Positions 8,663-15,670 of a stretch of 34,497 bases of DNA are shown here, piece after piece; positions within the stretch are counted from its first letter, which is position 1, and each line of letters begins with the position of its first letter. The stretch is from contig NZ_JABBJN010000062.1 of the NCBI RefSeq assembly GCF_012928505.1, forward strand, positions 1-34,497. The letters are read 5' to 3'. Made by a program: the position numbers and the translations under genes. The notes under the pieces were generated by a model, which made no database searches, had not been told where the DNA came from, and worked only from the letters and a program-made list of their open reading frames with translations. The DNA is from Achromobacter sp. Bel. Its GTDB lineage: Bacteria > Pseudomonadota > Gammaproteobacteria > Burkholderiales > Burkholderiaceae_B.

Positions 8663-9588
8663 GCCGCGCCGCCGTCTACGCGGCCCACGGTCTGCAGATG
8701 CGCCATCGAGCCGTAGCGGCCTTGCAGCGTGTGCCACTCCGCGTCGTCGAAGAAGGTCATCGTGCGCTGGCCGAACAGCTTGGCGATCTCGATGCAGAAA
8801 CGCATCGCGACGTCGGCATCGACGGCGTTCGTGACGCCCGTCGCACAGCCCGGCACCGTCGTCTGCGCCGTCAGCGCCACGCCCACCACCGGTGCATCCG
8901 TCACGATGGCCGGCTGCATCAGCGAATTCACGTGCCACAGGCCGTTTTCGTACGGCGTGATGTCTTGCGTGGTAAGCGGCAAGGTCACGGGCAGTTCGCC
9001 GCTGACCCAGCCCATCACGTCCAGCATCGTTTCCGGAATACGCAGCAGATAGCCTTGCTTGGCGACCGGCGTCAGCGCCACGCCGCGCTTGTTGACCAGG
9101 CGGTTGCCGCGCGTCGTATCGACGGACAGGATGGCATCCATGCGCGGATCCACTTCATACGACATCATTTCGCGCATGGGGAACGGCGAACGCATCATCG
9201 GCACCGGATGGTGCGGACGCGTGCCGGCGCGCGGGCAGATATGCGTGCGGATGCGCACGGTGCCAGGCAGGACGTCGCCCTGGCGCGCCATCGCCATGAG
9301 CTTGAGCGCCGCGGCGATGGCGACCACCGCGCCGTCGCTGTCGGACACCAGTCCCGTCACCGCCGGGCGCGCGCCGATGCCGCCCAAACGGCCCACGATG
9401 CCCAACTGCGGCGCGGCGTCATCCGCACCGGGGATCACGATGGACAGGAAGTCCGTCGCCGCGCCGTCGCGCTCAAGACGGGTCACGTCCACCTCGCATT
9501 GGCCGGCATCGCGCAGCACCTGCGCCACGGCGTCGCCCGTGATGTGGGCCGACGACAGCAGTTCAATGGTGTCGATCACCTGCTTCAT
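8659..9588 (-). CDS. DUF1177 domain protein
   Basis: This 309-aa protein matches the DUF1177 type by its overall sequence (HITGDAVAQVLRDAG at the N-terminus, PGCATGVTNAVDADVAMRF near the C-terminus). No function is established. The stretch GIGARPAVTGLVSDSDGAVVAI around residues 70-91, followed by an Ala-rich helix and a strand (VRIRTHICP), resembles the metal-site region of M20/M42 zinc exopeptidases (D-x-K/D-G then A-rich helix). His116, His126/His127, Glu145 and Asp157 could be further ligands. That is inference from pattern only. It has ATGA overlaps on both sides, with pepE upstream and the aroM-like gene downstream, so it is made in fixed ratio with them. No signal peptide is present, so it is cytoplasmic. 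Confidence 0.85.
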   Translation of the reverse strand: MKQVIDTIELLSSAHITGDAVAQVLRDAGQCEVDVTRLERDGAATDFLSIVIPGADDAAPQLGIVGRLGGIGARPAVTGLVSDSDGAVVAIAAALKLMAMARQGDVLPGTVRIRTHICPRAGTRPHHPVPMMRSPFPMREMMSYEVDPRMDAILSVDTTRGNRLVNKRGVALTPVAKQGYLLRIPETMLDVMGWVSGELPVTLPLTTQDITPYENGLWHVNSLMQPAIVTDAPVVGVALTAQTTVPGCATGVTNAVDADVAMRFCIEIAKLFGQRTMTFFDDAEWHTLQGRYGSMAHLQTVGRVDGGAA

Positions 9589-10289
9589 GCCGGGATCTCC
9601 AAGGCGCCCGGACGGAATACGCGCGGCTCGGCCTGGCCCAGGAACAGCGGCGCATCGTGCGGACCGATCAACGCGATCTGGGTGCCACGCACGCGCAGCG
9701 CGGCGCCTTCGGGCAGGCCCAGCACCGGCATCGCCGGATTCAGCGTGCAGAACTCGGCCAGGCGCTGGGCGCGCGTTTCGCCGCGGTGCCCAGGCGGATG
9801 GGCGTTGGTGTAGTGCGGATTGATCTGGAACGACAGCAGGCCCAGCGCGTCGAAGCCTCCCGGATCCGTGATGGGCATGTCGTTGGTGGTGCAGATGCTG
9901 GGGCAAGCCAGGTTCGAGCCCGCGCTCCAGCCCAGGTAGGCAGCGCCTGCCCGCACGCGGCGCGCGACCACGTCCAGCAGGCCTTGGCGGCGCAACTGGC
10001 CCAGCAGATTGAAGGTATTGCCGCCCCCCACGATGATGACCGCGGCGCTTTCTAGCGCGGCCGCGGGGTTTTCCGCGCGATGCAGGCCCTGAATGTCCAG
10101 GCCGGTGTCGGCCAGCGCCGAGGACACCAGCGCCGTGTAGTCGTCCCAAGTGCGCGTGACGCCTGCAAAAGGCACGAAGACAGCCGGCGCGCCCTGCGGC
10201 AGGGACGCAATCAGATCGCGGATATCCGGCATGGCGTGGACCAGATAACCCGCATCGCTGCTGGAATTGCTGAGTAGCAAGAGGTTCAT
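9585..10289 (-). CDS. pepE: Dipeptidase E (peptidase S51, alpha-aspartyl dipeptidase)
   Basis: PepE is a cytoplasmic serine dipeptidase that in enteric bacteria cuts only Asp-X dipeptides. The nucleophile elbow GWSAGSN gives Ser122; Asp137 (TNDMPI) and His159 (NPHY) complete the triad with exactly the spacing of the E. coli enzyme (Ser120/Asp135/His157). VGGGNTFNLL near residue 87 is also family-typical. The length of 234 aa is normal. The ATG at 10289 gives the proper N-terminus MNLLLLSNSS, but its upstream region has CCTCC rather than a Shine-Dalgarno sequence. The stop overlaps the DUF1177 start (ATGA). It lies 89 bp after the IclR gene. The S51 family also includes cyanophycinase, so a beta-aspartyl or other special substrate is possible. 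Confidence 0.94.
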   Translation of the reverse strand: MNLLLLSNSSSDAGYLVHAMPDIRDLIASLPQGAPAVFVPFAGVTRTWDDYTALVSSALADTGLDIQGLHRAENPAAALESAAVIIVGGGNTFNLLGQLRRQGLLDVVARRVRAGAAYLGWSAGSNLACPSICTTNDMPITDPGGFDALGLLSFQINPHYTNAHPPGHRGETRAQRLAEFCTLNPAMPVLGLPEGAALRVRGTQIALIGPHDAPLFLGQAEPRVFRPGALEIPA

Positions 10290-10339
10290 GGAGGGAGGAT
10301 CCGTTAAGGGTTTTGGAGAATGCTGGGGTGTTCTGGATA

Positions 10340-10355
10340 GCGTCCCCGGGGACGC
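10340..10355. repeat. 16-bp perfect palindrome between iclR-type gene and pepE
   Basis: GCGTCCCCGGGGACGC is a perfect palindrome in the 89-bp gap between the IclR stop and the PepE start. It has no T-run on either side. It could be a small RNA hairpin that separates expression of the regulator from the cassette, or a protein-binding site. Confidence 0.55.
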
Positions 10356-10378
10356 GTCGGGGATGGGCAAATGTCGGC

Positions 10379-11146
10379 TCAACCCAGCCAATAAGGGTCA
10401 TTCAATTCACGGCCAAGCGCGCCCACCTGCTGCAGCACGGATTCGCGCAAGCGCGCCACACGGGCTGCATCAGCCTGGAACGACACGAACGACAGGCACA
10501 GTCCGCGCAGGTCGCCCGTCGCAGGATCGCGCACCGCCGCCGCCACCGCGCCGATGCCGGGCATGGCTTGATCGATGGCGACGCCGCAGCGGTCCGCGCG
10601 CGTCTGCGCGACCAGGCGGGCCAAGTCGCCGACGGTCGCAGGGCAATCGCGGCCTTCCGTCGGCAAGGGCCGAGCCGGATCCGTACCGTACAAGGCGTGG
10701 AATTCGCCCTCGTTCAGCCGCGACAGCAACGCCCGCCCCATCGCCGTGCCCGAGGCGTTGCGGCGCGATCCGGGCGGCGACAGCACCTGTACCGGATGCG
10801 ACCCGTTCAATCGTTGCAGCACCACGGTTTCGCGCTGATTAAGCGTGGAGAGATAAGCCGTCAGGCCACTGTCTTCCGACAAGCGGACCAACACGGCGCG
10901 GCAGGCTTCGTCCAGCGGCGTGGCGGTCATGCCGGCGCGCACGGCCTGGGCGAGCAAGGCGCCCGGGCGATAGCGGCGCGTGGCCGCGTCCTGGTCCAGC
11001 ATGCCGTAGTGCTGCATCTGGTTCAGCAGGCGCGAGGCCGTGCTTTTGGGCATGGCCAGGCGCGCCGAGACGTCGGTAAAGCTCAGTTCCGTCGCACCTT
11101 CCGCATAGAGCGCCAGGACGCGTTGGACCCCATCTAGAATACTCAT
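10379..11146 (-). CDS. IclR-family transcriptional regulator
   Basis: This 255-aa DNA-binding regulator has an N-terminal winged helix-turn-helix (about residues 1-65, with LSFTDVSARLAMPKSTASRLLNQM) and a C-terminal effector-binding GAF-like domain (about 75-245, with GTAMGRALLSRL and AVAAAVRDPATGDLRGLCLSF). IclR proteins usually sense small aromatic or organic acids and control adjacent catabolic genes. It lies upstream of pepE on the same strand and divergent from the M24 gene. Its own promoter (TTGACC-17-TATTCT, 11190-11218) is followed by two 17-bp GTTCC-N7-GGAAC palindromes covering the transcription start and the leader, so autoregulation is likely. Which neighbours it controls cannot be read directly. 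Confidence 0.94.
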   Translation of the reverse strand: MSILDGVQRVLALYAEGATELSFTDVSARLAMPKSTASRLLNQMQHYGMLDQDAATRRYRPGALLAQAVRAGMTATPLDEACRAVLVRLSEDSGLTAYLSTLNQRETVVLQRLNGSHPVQVLSPPGSRRNASGTAMGRALLSRLNEGEFHALYGTDPARPLPTEGRDCPATVGDLARLVAQTRADRCGVAIDQAMPGIGAVAAAVRDPATGDLRGLCLSFVSFQADAARVARLRESVLQQVGALGRELNDPYWLG

Positions 11147-11150
11147 GGAT

Positions 11151-11218
11151 GTTCCATAAATCGGAACTAATGTTCCTTAATTGGGAACAAGAATAATGCA
11201 GGCGATCCAGACGGTCAA
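11151..11218 (-). promoter_or_regulatory. iclR promoter with two operator palindromes
   Basis: On the minus strand, -35 TTGACC (11218-11213) and -10 TATTCT (11195-11190) are 17 bp apart. Two palindromes of the form GTTCC-N7-GGAAC follow at 11172-11188 and 11151-11167; their centres are 21 bp apart, two helical turns, on one face of the DNA. The first overlaps the expected transcription start. This layout fits repression by a dimer pair, most simply the IclR protein acting on its own gene. Confidence 0.75.
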
Positions 11219-11240
11219 CAAGGGGGTCTCGGCACGCGAA

Positions 11241-11269
11241 TTGATTAATTCATTTGAATGAATTAAATT
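11241..11269 (+). promoter_or_regulatory. Promoter of the M24 gene with a 22-bp palindromic operator
   Basis: A -35-like TTGATT (11241-11246) and a -10-like TAAATT (11264-11269) are 17 bp apart. A perfect palindrome with 10-bp arms (TTAATTCATT at 11245-11254, AATGAATTAA at 11257-11266, 2-bp centre) fills the spacer. A protein there would block RNA polymerase. Its sequence differs from the GTTCC/GGAAC sites, so it probably serves another regulator, for example the TetR protein encoded at 12582-13229. Confidence 0.65.
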
Positions 11270-11304
11270 TCGCTTCCCTTGTTTCCCTCTCATAGGACCG
11301 AGCC

Positions 11305-12561
11305 ATGCTTACGCCCCCATCCCCCTTGACCCTCGATGAACGCGACCGTCGCTGGCAACTCGCCCGCGATCTGATGCAGGCCGAGCGTCTGGAAGCGCTG
11401 ATCGTTTACGGCGACCGGGAGGCCTGCGCGCCTGCCGGCTTCGCGCAGGACTGCTACTTCACCAATGACCGACCCGGGTCGATGGTGGTTTTCATCGGTG
11501 ACGAAGCGCCGCGGGTCTACACGTTTGCCTCGCTGATGGTCGCCGATCACCTGCAAGCTGCGTTGCGCGGCGACCTCCAGTGGATCGCACCCGAACAATT
11601 GTTCGTGGGCAAGACGGGCCGCGACGTCGGCGCGTGGCTGGCGAATCGCGGGATGAACGGCACCCGGATCGGCGTGATCGGGTTGGAGCCCTACCCGCCC
11701 TTCTACTTCGATGGCGCCATGCCGGCGCGGACGCTTCAGGCGCTGGAAGCGGCAATGCCCGACGCGACGTTCGTGCCGGTGTATCGGCCATTTTTCCAGC
11801 GAGCGGCCGTCAAAAGCGTTGAAGAGCTTGCGCTGATCCGCCACGCAGCGCGTATCGGCGAAGCGATGAGCGCGACGCTTCGCGCAACCGCCAAACCGGG
11901 CGTATCGGAGGCTGACTTGGTCGCGGCAGTGACGGCCACCTGCTTTTCGATGGGCGGCTACACGGCCGAGATACTGCTTGGGTCAGGTCCGGAATATGTA
12001 GGATGGGGACCCGCCGCTTGGCAATACCGCGCCCAGGCGCCCAGGATTCTGCGCGAAGGCGATTTGATCCTGTCGGAGATTTTCGCGCTGTACGGCATGA
12101 TGGAGACGCAACATCAGGCCGCCGTGGCGATCGGCGAGGTACATCCCGATATCCTGCGTGCAGCGGACGTCGCCCGCGCCAGCTACGAAGCAGGCGTGCA
12201 AGCGCTGCGAGTCGGCAGCACGTTCGGCGATGTGGTCGACGCGATGGAGGCGCCGTTGCTGGCGGCCGGTGGCTGGCACGTCCATCCGTTGATCCACAGC
12301 CTCAATCCGTATGGTCCTGTAGGATTCGGCACCGCGCCGGGCATAGAATCGCTGCCCGAAGCCGCCCGCTATCCTGAACTCAAGCGGCTGCCGACCGTGG
12401 GACGCGATCTTCCGCTGCAAGAAGGCATGTGCTTTGCCTTCGAACCGAATTGCGCCTTCGGGCGGCACATGGCTAATATCGGCGGCACCGTGCTGGTCGG
12501 CCCGACAGCCGGCGTCGAATTGAACGACAACACCACGCGGCTGATGCACGCGGACCTCTAG
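11305..12561 (+). CDS. M24-fold (creatinase/Xaa-Pro peptidase-like) protein with altered metal site
   Basis: The 418-aa protein has the two-domain creatinase plan: an N-terminal domain (1-165) and a pita-bread C-terminal domain (170-418). The usual five metal ligands (Asp, Asp, His, Glu, Glu) are only partly present. The first Asp position reads LILSEIF (Glu258), the second lies in YGMMETQHQA (Glu267/Thr268) with no Asp, His331 is present in HPLIHSL, Glu380 is present in CFAFEPN, and the last Glu is replaced by Gly in NIGGTVLVG (393-394). Like creatinase it may therefore act without a standard metal pair, but the substrate is unknown. AGGA precedes the ATG. It is divergent from the IclR gene and 20 bp ahead of a TetR gene. 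It is cytoplasmic. Confidence 0.85.
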   Translation: MLTPPSPLTLDERDRRWQLARDLMQAERLEALIVYGDREACAPAGFAQDCYFTNDRPGSMVVFIGDEAPRVYTFASLMVADHLQAALRGDLQWIAPEQLFVGKTGRDVGAWLANRGMNGTRIGVIGLEPYPPFYFDGAMPARTLQALEAAMPDATFVPVYRPFFQRAAVKSVEELALIRHAARIGEAMSATLRATAKPGVSEADLVAAVTATCFSMGGYTAEILLGSGPEYVGWGPAAWQYRAQAPRILREGDLILSEIFALYGMMETQHQAAVAIGEVHPDILRAADVARASYEAGVQALRVGSTFGDVVDAMEAPLLAAGGWHVHPLIHSLNPYGPVGFGTAPGIESLPEAARYPELKRLPTVGRDLPLQEGMCFAFEPNCAFGRHMANIGGTVLVGPTAGVELNDNTTRLMHADL

Positions 12562-12581
12562 CAAGGCGCAACCGCCAGAAA

Positions 12582-13229
12582 ATGACGACATCGATGGACG
12601 ATCAAGACACGCTCAATGCGCGCACCCGCGACACCCGCGACCGGCTCATCCGGGCCGGGCTGGCACTGTTCAGCCGTCAGGGACTTGACGGCGTGCGGAC
12701 ACGGCAACTGGTGGACGAAGCGGGCGTGAATCAATCTGCCATTCCGTACCATTTCGGCGGCAAGGAAGGCGTGTACGCCGCCGTGCTGGAGCATGTGGCC
12801 GCGGGGATCGTCGGCCGTCTGGACCTGCAGCCGCCCGCGCGGGCCTCCGCTGGCGAGGCCGCCGCGGCCCTCAAGTCGCTCATGCAGGACTTTGCCTGCG
12901 CGTTGCTGGACTCCGAGACGTCAACGGCAGGCAGTCTGCTGCTGGCGCGCGAACAGCTCCGGCCCACGGAAAAATTCGATGCGCTCTACACCCGGCTGTT
13001 CCTGCCGCTGCACACGAAAGTCGCTGATCTGGCGGCCGACATCCGGAACGAAGCGCGCGGCCGCAGGGAACAAGTGCTGCGCGCGCACGCGATCCTGGGC
13101 CAGGCGCTGGCTTTCGCGGTAGCGCGCGAAGCGCTGCTGCGGCGGCTTGGCGTACCGGCCCTGTCGCGGCAGGACGTTGCCGACATTGCCGCGATGATTG
13201 GCGGCATGGCCATCGCCGCCTGCGCCTGA
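12582..13229 (+). CDS. TetR/AcrR-family regulator, CecR/YbiH-like
   Basis: This 215-aa repressor-type protein has an N-terminal helix-turn-helix (about residues 18-65) with GVNQSAIPYHFGGKEGVY, very like the E. coli CecR (YbiH) recognition helix region, and a C-terminal domain of the CerR/DUF1956 type. It starts 20 bp after the M24 gene and is surely co-transcribed with it. A 22-bp palindrome in the promoter of that operon is a natural target, so it may repress its own operon. An in-frame ATG at 12594 is an alternative start. The gene ends 19 bp from the convergent membrane-protein gene. Confidence 0.9.
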   Translation: MTTSMDDQDTLNARTRDTRDRLIRAGLALFSRQGLDGVRTRQLVDEAGVNQSAIPYHFGGKEGVYAAVLEHVAAGIVGRLDLQPPARASAGEAAAALKSLMQDFACALLDSETSTAGSLLLAREQLRPTEKFDALYTRLFLPLHTKVADLAADIRNEARGRREQVLRAHAILGQALAFAVAREALLRRLGVPALSRQDVADIAAMIGGMAIAACA

Positions 13230-13248
13230 GCGGCGGCAGGCCGCGCGC

Positions 13249-14289
13249 TCATTTCGTCGACAGCACCGACCATTGCGCCAGCGGCAGCGGTGGCTGAGGA
13301 TTCAGGATGCGCGCCAGCACAAGTTTCAATTCCGCCCACCCGCCGCGCTCGCTGGGCCACACAGCGGGCGTGACGGGTTGCCACCCTCCGTCCGCGGCGC
13401 GCTCGGCCATCTTGAAGCGGAAGGTGTAATGCCCCGCCATGCCCATGCGCAGATCGGACACCACCAGCGCGTCGCCGATGGCGTCATAGCGCAGCCAGTC
13501 GTCCGTGAACCAGCGCAGGCGCTGGTGCAGGGGCACGTCGGCCAGTGCGCGGGCCAGGTCCAGGTTCAACGGCTGGCGCAGCCATTCGGGAGGGGCGCGG
13601 TCGAACAGGCTGCTGACCGATTCGTAATAGTCCCCATCGGCCGTCTTGGCAATCACGCGCCAGACCAGCGTGTTGAACGGCATCGACACCGCCCTTAATT
13701 CCGTGACGGCAATGCCCTGCTGGCGCATCGCGTCGCGCACCCGGTCTTCGGCCATGATGCGGCCGGCCAGGCCGAAACCCAGATAGGCCGTGCTGAAGAT
13801 CAAGGCGGCCGCCAACAAGCGACGCGCGCGGTCCGTCATGCCGACCGCGATGGCGAACAGCACCGCCGCCAGCAAGGGCACGGTATAGACCGGATCGATG
13901 ATGAAAATGGCGGACCAGCTTTCAGGGATGGGGGTGAACGGCCAGAACAGCTGCGTGCCATACACCGTGAAGGCGTCCAGCACCGGATGCGTCACCAGCA
14001 CCAGCCATAAGGTCAGGAACAGCCTTCGCCCACCGTAGGGGGCCTGCGGCCAGTATTTGCGCATCAGCCAGGTCAGCAACAGCGCCAGACCGGTCAGGAC
14101 GAACAGCGAATGGGAAAAGCCCCGGTGGTAAGTCATGAGCGAAACCGGGTCCGGATAGCGCATCAGCACGTCCAGATCCGGCACGGTGGCCAGCGCGGCC
14201 CCGTAGATCAGCGCCCGGCGCCCCTGGAAACGCCCCAGCATGACGCCCTGTATGCCCGCGCCCAGCACGGCTTGTGTCACTGAATCCAT
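13249..14289 (-). CDS. YdjM-family inner-membrane putative metal-dependent hydrolase
   Basis: The 346-aa protein begins MDSVTQAVLGAGIQG and carries HRGFSHSLF and THPVLDAFTVYGTQLFWPF, the conserved His/Asp motifs of the YdjM/YfhO-like membrane hydrolase family. About five hydrophobic segments occupy the N-terminal half (residues 20-185), and the C-terminal 160 residues form a soluble domain. The E. coli homologue is LexA-controlled; no SOS box is seen here. The start at 14289 has GGGGAA upstream; the open frame extends 18 codons further but with an unlikely N-terminus. It is divergent from the DedA gene. The reaction is unknown, though phospholipase-like activity has been proposed for the wider fold. 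Confidence 0.88.
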   Translation of the reverse strand: MDSVTQAVLGAGIQGVMLGRFQGRRALIYGAALATVPDLDVLMRYPDPVSLMTYHRGFSHSLFVLTGLALLLTWLMRKYWPQAPYGGRRLFLTLWLVLVTHPVLDAFTVYGTQLFWPFTPIPESWSAIFIIDPVYTVPLLAAVLFAIAVGMTDRARRLLAAALIFSTAYLGFGLAGRIMAEDRVRDAMRQQGIAVTELRAVSMPFNTLVWRVIAKTADGDYYESVSSLFDRAPPEWLRQPLNLDLARALADVPLHQRLRWFTDDWLRYDAIGDALVVSDLRMGMAGHYTFRFKMAERAADGGWQPVTPAVWPSERGGWAELKLVLARILNPQPPLPLAQWSVLSTK

Positions 14290-14396
14290 AGTTCCCCGAT
14301 TCGTCGCATCATTCAGATAGCCTAGATAACATTTGGCCACCACGGCAGGCGTTAAGATACTCGATTGCTTTCAGCTAATTTTCAGACTTCGCCTTC

Positions 14397-15035
14397 ATGG
14401 ACCAATACATAGACAAAATCGGCCTTTTCATCGAGGCCAACCAGGTGTGGGCGGGCCCGATCACCTTCCTGCTGACCCTGGGCGAATCCATGGTCCTGCT
14501 GGGCCTGTTCATTCCCGCCACCGCGCTGATGCTGCTGACCGGCGGCCTGATTGGCGCCGGCACGCTCGATCCGTGGGGCGTCATCGCCTGGGGCATCGCT
14601 GGCGCCATCGTGGGCGACGCGCTGTCCTATTGGCTGGGACGCTGGGCCGGCCCCGGCGTCCTGCGCCGCTGGCCGCTCAAGCAGCAGCGCACCGGCGTGG
14701 CGCGGGCGCGACTGTTCTTTTACCGCTACGGCTTCGCGTCGGTGCTGATTGGCCGGTTCCTAGGCCCGATCCGGTCCACCATCCCCACTGTCGCCGGCGT
14801 GATGGGCATGGCGCAAAGCCGCTTCCAGCTGGCCAATGTGCTGTCCGCCTTGCTGTGGATGCCGCTGATGCTGGCGCCGGGCTACATCACCGCACGCAGC
14901 CTGGGCACCGCTGAAAACACCCAGCAGATCGCCATGATGATCGGCGCAGGCCTCTCCGTACTGCTAGGATGCGGACTTCTGCTCGCCATGGTCCGCAAGC
15001 GCCGTCAACCGGCCCGGGTCCGGCGCGGCAACTGA
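14397..15035 (+). CDS. DedA-family inner-membrane protein
   Basis: DedA proteins are polytopic membrane proteins linked to undecaprenyl-phosphate or phospholipid scrambling and to proton-motive-force maintenance. The 212-aa protein shows the hallmark GESMVLLGLFIPATALM (re-entrant loop with a membrane Glu), GDALSYWLGRWAG and the motif GRFLGPIRSTIPTVAGVMGM with the essential Arg residues. Four to five membrane segments are visible. A basic tail (RKRRQPARVRR) ends the protein. It is divergent from the YdjM-type gene and is followed after 16 bp by a small membrane-protein gene, so these two are an operon. Confidence 0.92.
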   Translation: MDQYIDKIGLFIEANQVWAGPITFLLTLGESMVLLGLFIPATALMLLTGGLIGAGTLDPWGVIAWGIAGAIVGDALSYWLGRWAGPGVLRRWPLKQQRTGVARARLFFYRYGFASVLIGRFLGPIRSTIPTVAGVMGMAQSRFQLANVLSALLWMPLMLAPGYITARSLGTAENTQQIAMMIGAGLSVLLGCGLLLAMVRKRRQPARVRRGN

Positions 15036-15051
15036 ACCCAAAGAGGGAATC

Positions 15052-15588
15052 ATGGCGATAGACCTGGAGCCGAAAAACGGCGATTTCGCGCGCTATATCG
15101 AGAATCTGACGAATGCCGGGGGCCCCACGCCCGGCCGGGTTCCCGACAAGCGCGAATCCGCCCCGCAGGCCGCCTCCCCGGCTGCCGTGCCGGTGCCCCC
15201 GCCCGCTTCCGATTCCCTGTCCACCGCGCCGTGGGGCAAGCCGGCGCTGCCGCCCTTGCCGTCCCGGCGCGAGGCGACCGCCCCCGGCTCGACGGCGCCG
15301 GCTCCAACCGATGAAGGCGCGGTCTCGATGGCTCGGCGCGCACGCCAGCGCAAGATCGGCGCCGTGCTGACGATCGGCGGCATCCTGGCCGGTTGGGCGG
15401 CGGTCAATATCGGATTCCGCGCCTTCCGCAACCCGCAATTCGATCTGGACGAACTGGTGCCCGCCATCTTCCTGGGATTCTTCGCGTTCATGCTGATCAA
15501 GGCGGCCGGCGCCGCGCGCAAACCGAGCAAAAGCCTGCTGGACAAGCTACCGCCGTTGAAATCGTCCTATCGCAAGGACGGCGGCTGA
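15052..15588 (+). CDS. Hypothetical membrane protein with Pro/Ala-rich N-terminal region
   Basis: I do not recognise a family. The 178-aa protein has a short acidic/aromatic start (MAIDLEPKNGDFARYIENL), a Pro/Ala-rich disordered stretch (residues 22-90), a basic patch (RRARQRK), and two membrane segments at about 103-121 and 134-153, followed by a basic tail. The cytoplasmic location of both ends is suggested by the positive residues. A clear Shine-Dalgarno sequence (AGAGGGAATC) precedes the ATG, and the DedA gene ends 16 bp upstream, so it is likely expressed with it and may assist that membrane protein. This last point is inference from context only. Confidence 0.85.
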   Translation: MAIDLEPKNGDFARYIENLTNAGGPTPGRVPDKRESAPQAASPAAVPVPPPASDSLSTAPWGKPALPPLPSRREATAPGSTAPAPTDEGAVSMARRARQRKIGAVLTIGGILAGWAAVNIGFRAFRNPQFDLDELVPAIFLGFFAFMLIKAAGAARKPSKSLLDKLPPLKSSYRKDGG

Positions 15589-15670
15589 CCTCCGCGTCCG
15601 GACGACGGCGTGGTCAAGTGCTAACATTTCCGCCGCGATTGAATAGCCCCTATAGAACCCCGGAGTGAAA

